From JAVBUZ01 sp031554725 (GTDB taxonomy: Bacteria > Bacillota > Clostridia > Lachnospirales > Lachnospiraceae), in assembly GCA_031554725.1 (NCBI GenBank), contig JAVBUZ010000247.1, forward strand, positions 1-8,272: a stretch of DNA of 8,272 nucleotides. Direction: 5' to 3'. The notes below the pieces were generated by a model. That model searched no databases and was not told the DNA's origin. It worked only from the letters and a program-made list of their open reading frames with translations. Position 1 is the stretch's first letter. The number at the start of each line of letters is the position of its first letter. This document shows positions 5,990 to 8,272 of this stretch, in pieces. The translations under genes were made by a program, and so were the position numbers.

Positions 5990-7021
5990 ATGGGAAATGT
6001 AGATATCCTTCAAAGCGAATTAGACGGACTTATTGTATCAATTAGAACTGAGAGTAACATAAAAGTAAAGAAGAAAAAAATAGCACGTATTGATGCTTTA
6101 AATAGAAAAATATATAAAATAAAATCGGGAAGTAAGCTAAGCAGAGCGGCAAAAAGAGATCTTGTAGCATATTCCTTTATCGCTCCCAACTTTATTGGAT
6201 TTGCAGTTTTTACTTTGATTCCTATTATTTTTGCCTTTGCACTTGCATTCTTAAAATGGGATGGAAGTAATCCGATTCAGTGGGCAGGCTTTAGTAATTT
6301 CTTGCAACTAAAGGATGACATCTTCTTTAAGGCAGCACTTAAAAATACAATTATTTATTGTATTGGTACCGTGCCGCTTACCATGATTGCGTCACTTGCC
6401 CTTGCTATTATATTAAATCAAAAGGTATTTGGTAGGGGAATATTTAGAACCCTATCCTTCTTCCCCTATGTAGCTTCACTCGTAGCGATAACGGCAGTAT
6501 GGAAAATGCTTTTTCATCCAAGCAAGGGACCTATTAATAGTATTTTATATAATGTATTTCATGTGCCACAGGAAAATCTGCCACAGTGGTTTACAGGAGG
6601 CCTAGTAATGGTTTCCATGATACTGTTTAGTGTATGGAAATATATGGGCTATTATATGGTAATTTATCTTGCGGGCTTACAGGGGATTTCAGCAGAGTTA
6701 TACGAAGCAGCCAGCCTTGACGGTGCAAACACTTGGCAGAAATTCCGTTATATTACATGGCCACAATTGCAGTCAACAACCTTCTTTGTAGTAGTAATGC
6801 TTACCATTAACTGCTTTAAAGTATATGACATCGCAGTAATGCTTGCAGGTGGCGGAAGTGGTGAGCTTACAACCTCATCCACCGTATTAGTATACTACAT
6901 TTATCAAAAAGCATTTATTGATTGGAATCTGGGCTATTCAAGCGCAGTATCTATGGTACTTTTTGCAATGGTACTCATTGTAACGCTGATACAGTTCAGA
7001 GGCCAGGCTAAGAAAAACTAA
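5990..7021 (+). CDS. Sugar ABC importer permease, UgpA/MalF-like
   Basis: This 343-residue membrane protein is one of the two channel-forming subunits of the importer. About six membrane helices are visible, roughly at 60-86, 118-143, 155-175, 205-230, 263-285 and 315-336. The cytoplasmic EAA loop that docks the ATPase is EAASLDGANTWQKFRYITWPQL, from E239, with the expected D244-G245 and P258. The first 55 or so residues are hydrophilic and Lys/Arg-rich (KVKKKKIARIDALNRKIYK), longer than the usual short N-terminus of this family. AAGGAG at 5978-5983 supports the ATG at 5990, and no other in-frame ATG lies in the extension. The second permease follows after 16 bases. The extension may be a cytoplasmic helical tail; its role is unknown. 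Confidence 0.94.
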   Translation: MGNVDILQSELDGLIVSIRTESNIKVKKKKIARIDALNRKIYKIKSGSKLSRAAKRDLVAYSFIAPNFIGFAVFTLIPIIFAFALAFLKWDGSNPIQWAGFSNFLQLKDDIFFKAALKNTIIYCIGTVPLTMIASLALAIILNQKVFGRGIFRTLSFFPYVASLVAITAVWKMLFHPSKGPINSILYNVFHVPQENLPQWFTGGLVMVSMILFSVWKYMGYYMVIYLAGLQGISAELYEAASLDGANTWQKFRYITWPQLQSTTFFVVVMLTINCFKVYDIAVMLAGGGSGELTTSSTVLVYYIYQKAFIDWNLGYSSAVSMVLFAMVLIVTLIQFRGQAKKN

Positions 7022-7037
7022 GAGGAGGGAGAGGGCA

Positions 7038-7877
7038 ATGAAATCACAAAGAAAAAAAGCGATTGCAGGAAAAGCAGCAGTGTATGCAATTTTGATTATA
7101 ATAGCTGTGCTTATGATTATTCCCTTCTTATGGATGCTTTCAGCCTCTATAAAAAGTGATAGAGAAGTATTTCAAATGTCACCCTTTGTTTGGATACCAG
7201 AAAATCCAAGATGGGACAATTACTTAAAAATATGGACGAAGATACCTATGCTAAAGTTTGTTGAAAATACAGTATTCTTAACTTTAGTGGTTACATTTTT
7301 ACAGCTACTTACTAGTAGTTTTGCAGCATATTCCTTTGCAAAGCTAGAGTTTAAACATAAAAATACCTTGTTCTTTGCCTATATAGCAACCATAGCTATG
7401 CCATGGCAGGTTTACATGGTACCACAGTTCATCATGATGAGAAGAATGGGATTAAATGATAAGCTACTTGCTATCATCTGCTTACAAGCTTTTTCAGCCT
7501 TTGGTGTATTTATGATGAAGCAGTTTTACGAAGGAATTCCAGATGATTTATGCGAAGCGGCCAGAATCGATGGAATGAGTGAATATAGGATTTATGCAAG
7601 CATTATGCTTCCTTTATCAAAGCCAGCTCTTTCCACACTGACCATCTTTACCTTTGTTTCTACCTGGAATGACTACCTAGGGCCACTTATTTATTTAAAA
7701 TCTCCAGAAAAGAAAACAATACAGCTTGGTCTTAAGATGTTTATAAGCCAATATTCTTCCGATTATGGATTGATTATGGCAGGTTCTGTGTTATCATTAA
7801 TACCAGTATTAATCGTATTTTTACTATTACAAAGATACTTTGTTGAGGGTGTAGCAGCAACAGGATTAAAGGGATAA
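7038..7877 (+). CDS. Sugar ABC importer permease, UgpE/MalG-like
   Basis: This 279-residue membrane protein is the second channel subunit, partner of the preceding permease. It has a short basic N-terminus and a first helix at about 14-36. Further helices lie at about 77-101, 109-131, 142-161, 198-219 and 246-265. The EAA loop starts at E173 (EAARIDGMSEYRIYASIMLPL), with D178-G179 and P192. The C-terminus, VEGVAATGLKG, is typical of the MalG/UgpE family. Length is normal. A purine-rich ribosome binding site (GAGGAGGGAGAGGG, 7022-7035) begins immediately after the stop of the first permease. No ATPase gene follows. In Firmicutes such importers are commonly energised by a shared MsmX-type ATPase encoded elsewhere. 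Confidence 0.95.
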   Translation: MKSQRKKAIAGKAAVYAILIIIAVLMIIPFLWMLSASIKSDREVFQMSPFVWIPENPRWDNYLKIWTKIPMLKFVENTVFLTLVVTFLQLLTSSFAAYSFAKLEFKHKNTLFFAYIATIAMPWQVYMVPQFIMMRRMGLNDKLLAIICLQAFSAFGVFMMKQFYEGIPDDLCEAARIDGMSEYRIYASIMLPLSKPALSTLTIFTFVSTWNDYLGPLIYLKSPEKKTIQLGLKMFISQYSSDYGLIMAGSVLSLIPVLIVFLLLQRYFVEGVAATGLKG

Positions 7878-7895
7878 GAAGGGAAGGTTATCAAG

Positions 7896-8272
7896 ATGAT
7901 TAAATTTGATAAAAAATATTCCACAATCAGTAAAGAAGAGATAGAAGAAGGACTTTCCTTTTCAGCAGGGCAGATTATTCGTAATCTGCCTTGCTTTACT
8001 GCGGAATTTCAAAATGCATACAGCGAGGATGGATTTTACAAACCAATTCCTAACAATTATTGGACAACAGGCTTTTGGACAGGCGAGATTTGGTTAGCCT
8101 TCGAGCACTGTAAGGATGAAAGACTAAAAGAAGCAGGCCAGATTCAGGTGCAGAGCTTCTACGATAGAATTGTAAATAAAATTGAAGTTGACCATCATGA
8201 TATGGGATTTTTATATTCCCCTTCCTGTGTAGCTGGCTATAAGCTAATCGGAAGTGAAACGGGTAAAAAAGC
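7896..8272 (+). CDS. ugl: Glycoside hydrolase family 88-like, unsaturated glucuronyl hydrolase, 3' end outside the window
   Basis: The frame is open to the window end, giving 125 complete residues of a protein normally near 380. It would hydrolyse unsaturated uronic acid from the non-reducing end of small oligosaccharides made by polysaccharide lyases. The segment NNYWTTGFWTGEIWLAFEH (53-71) and the motif VDHHDMGFLYSPSCVAGYKL (98-117) are characteristic of GH88. D102 in HHDMGF corresponds, by motif, to the active-site Asp88 of the Bacillus sp. GL1 enzyme; the second catalytic Asp lies beyond the window. There is no signal peptide, so the enzyme is cytoplasmic and acts after import. The ATG at 7896 has GGGAAGG at 7880-7886 and lies 18 bases past the permease stop, so it belongs to the same operon. 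GH105 is a related alternative, but the motifs fit GH88 better. Whether the substrate is glycosaminoglycan or plant-derived cannot be read here. Confidence 0.88.
   Translation, partial: MIKFDKKYSTISKEEIEEGLSFSAGQIIRNLPCFTAEFQNAYSEDGFYKPIPNNYWTTGFWTGEIWLAFEHCKDERLKEAGQIQVQSFYDRIVNKIEVDHHDMGFLYSPSCVAGYKLIGSETGKK

Overview
The window is A+T-rich with strong AAGGAGG-type ribosome binding sites, a YesM/YesN-type two-component system, an Msm/Ugp-type sugar ABC importer lacking its own ATPase, and a GH88-like hydrolase. This points to an anaerobic Firmicute, most likely of the Clostridia (Lachnospiraceae-like). That placement is inferred from gene style, not from a phylogenetic marker.

Layout. Positions 1-385 hold the 3' end of a rightward gene cut by the window edge. 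It resembles the C-terminal nuclease-like domain of phage or integrative-element polyvalent proteins, so the left edge may be the tail of a mobile element. Positions 386-618 are non-coding and contain a 113-nt hairpin with perfect 24-bp arms. Positions 619-3954 carry, on the minus strand, a sensor histidine kinase followed by an AraC-type response regulator, 12 bases apart. Positions 3955-4565 are a 611-base divergent intergenic region with a layered palindrome (4164-4307), a further diverged copy of one arm (4001-4062), and the leader of the rightward operon. From 4566 to the right edge runs an operon: lipoprotein solute-binding protein, two permeases, and a GH88-like unsaturated glucuronyl hydrolase cut by the window end.

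How the genes work together (inference). The kinase has an extracytoplasmic sensing domain and probably responds to a sugar or to a sugar-loaded binding protein. Phosphorylated response regulator would activate the divergent importer operon. The importer would take up small unsaturated uronic-acid oligosaccharides made by an extracellular polysaccharide lyase, and the cytoplasmic GH88-like enzyme would split off the unsaturated uronic acid. No lyase and no ATPase are visible here, so both must be encoded elsewhere.

No clearly new protein system is visible. The least explained parts are non-coding: the two long palindromic elements on either side of the two-component operon, and an intercistronic stem-loop with a competing alternative stem.
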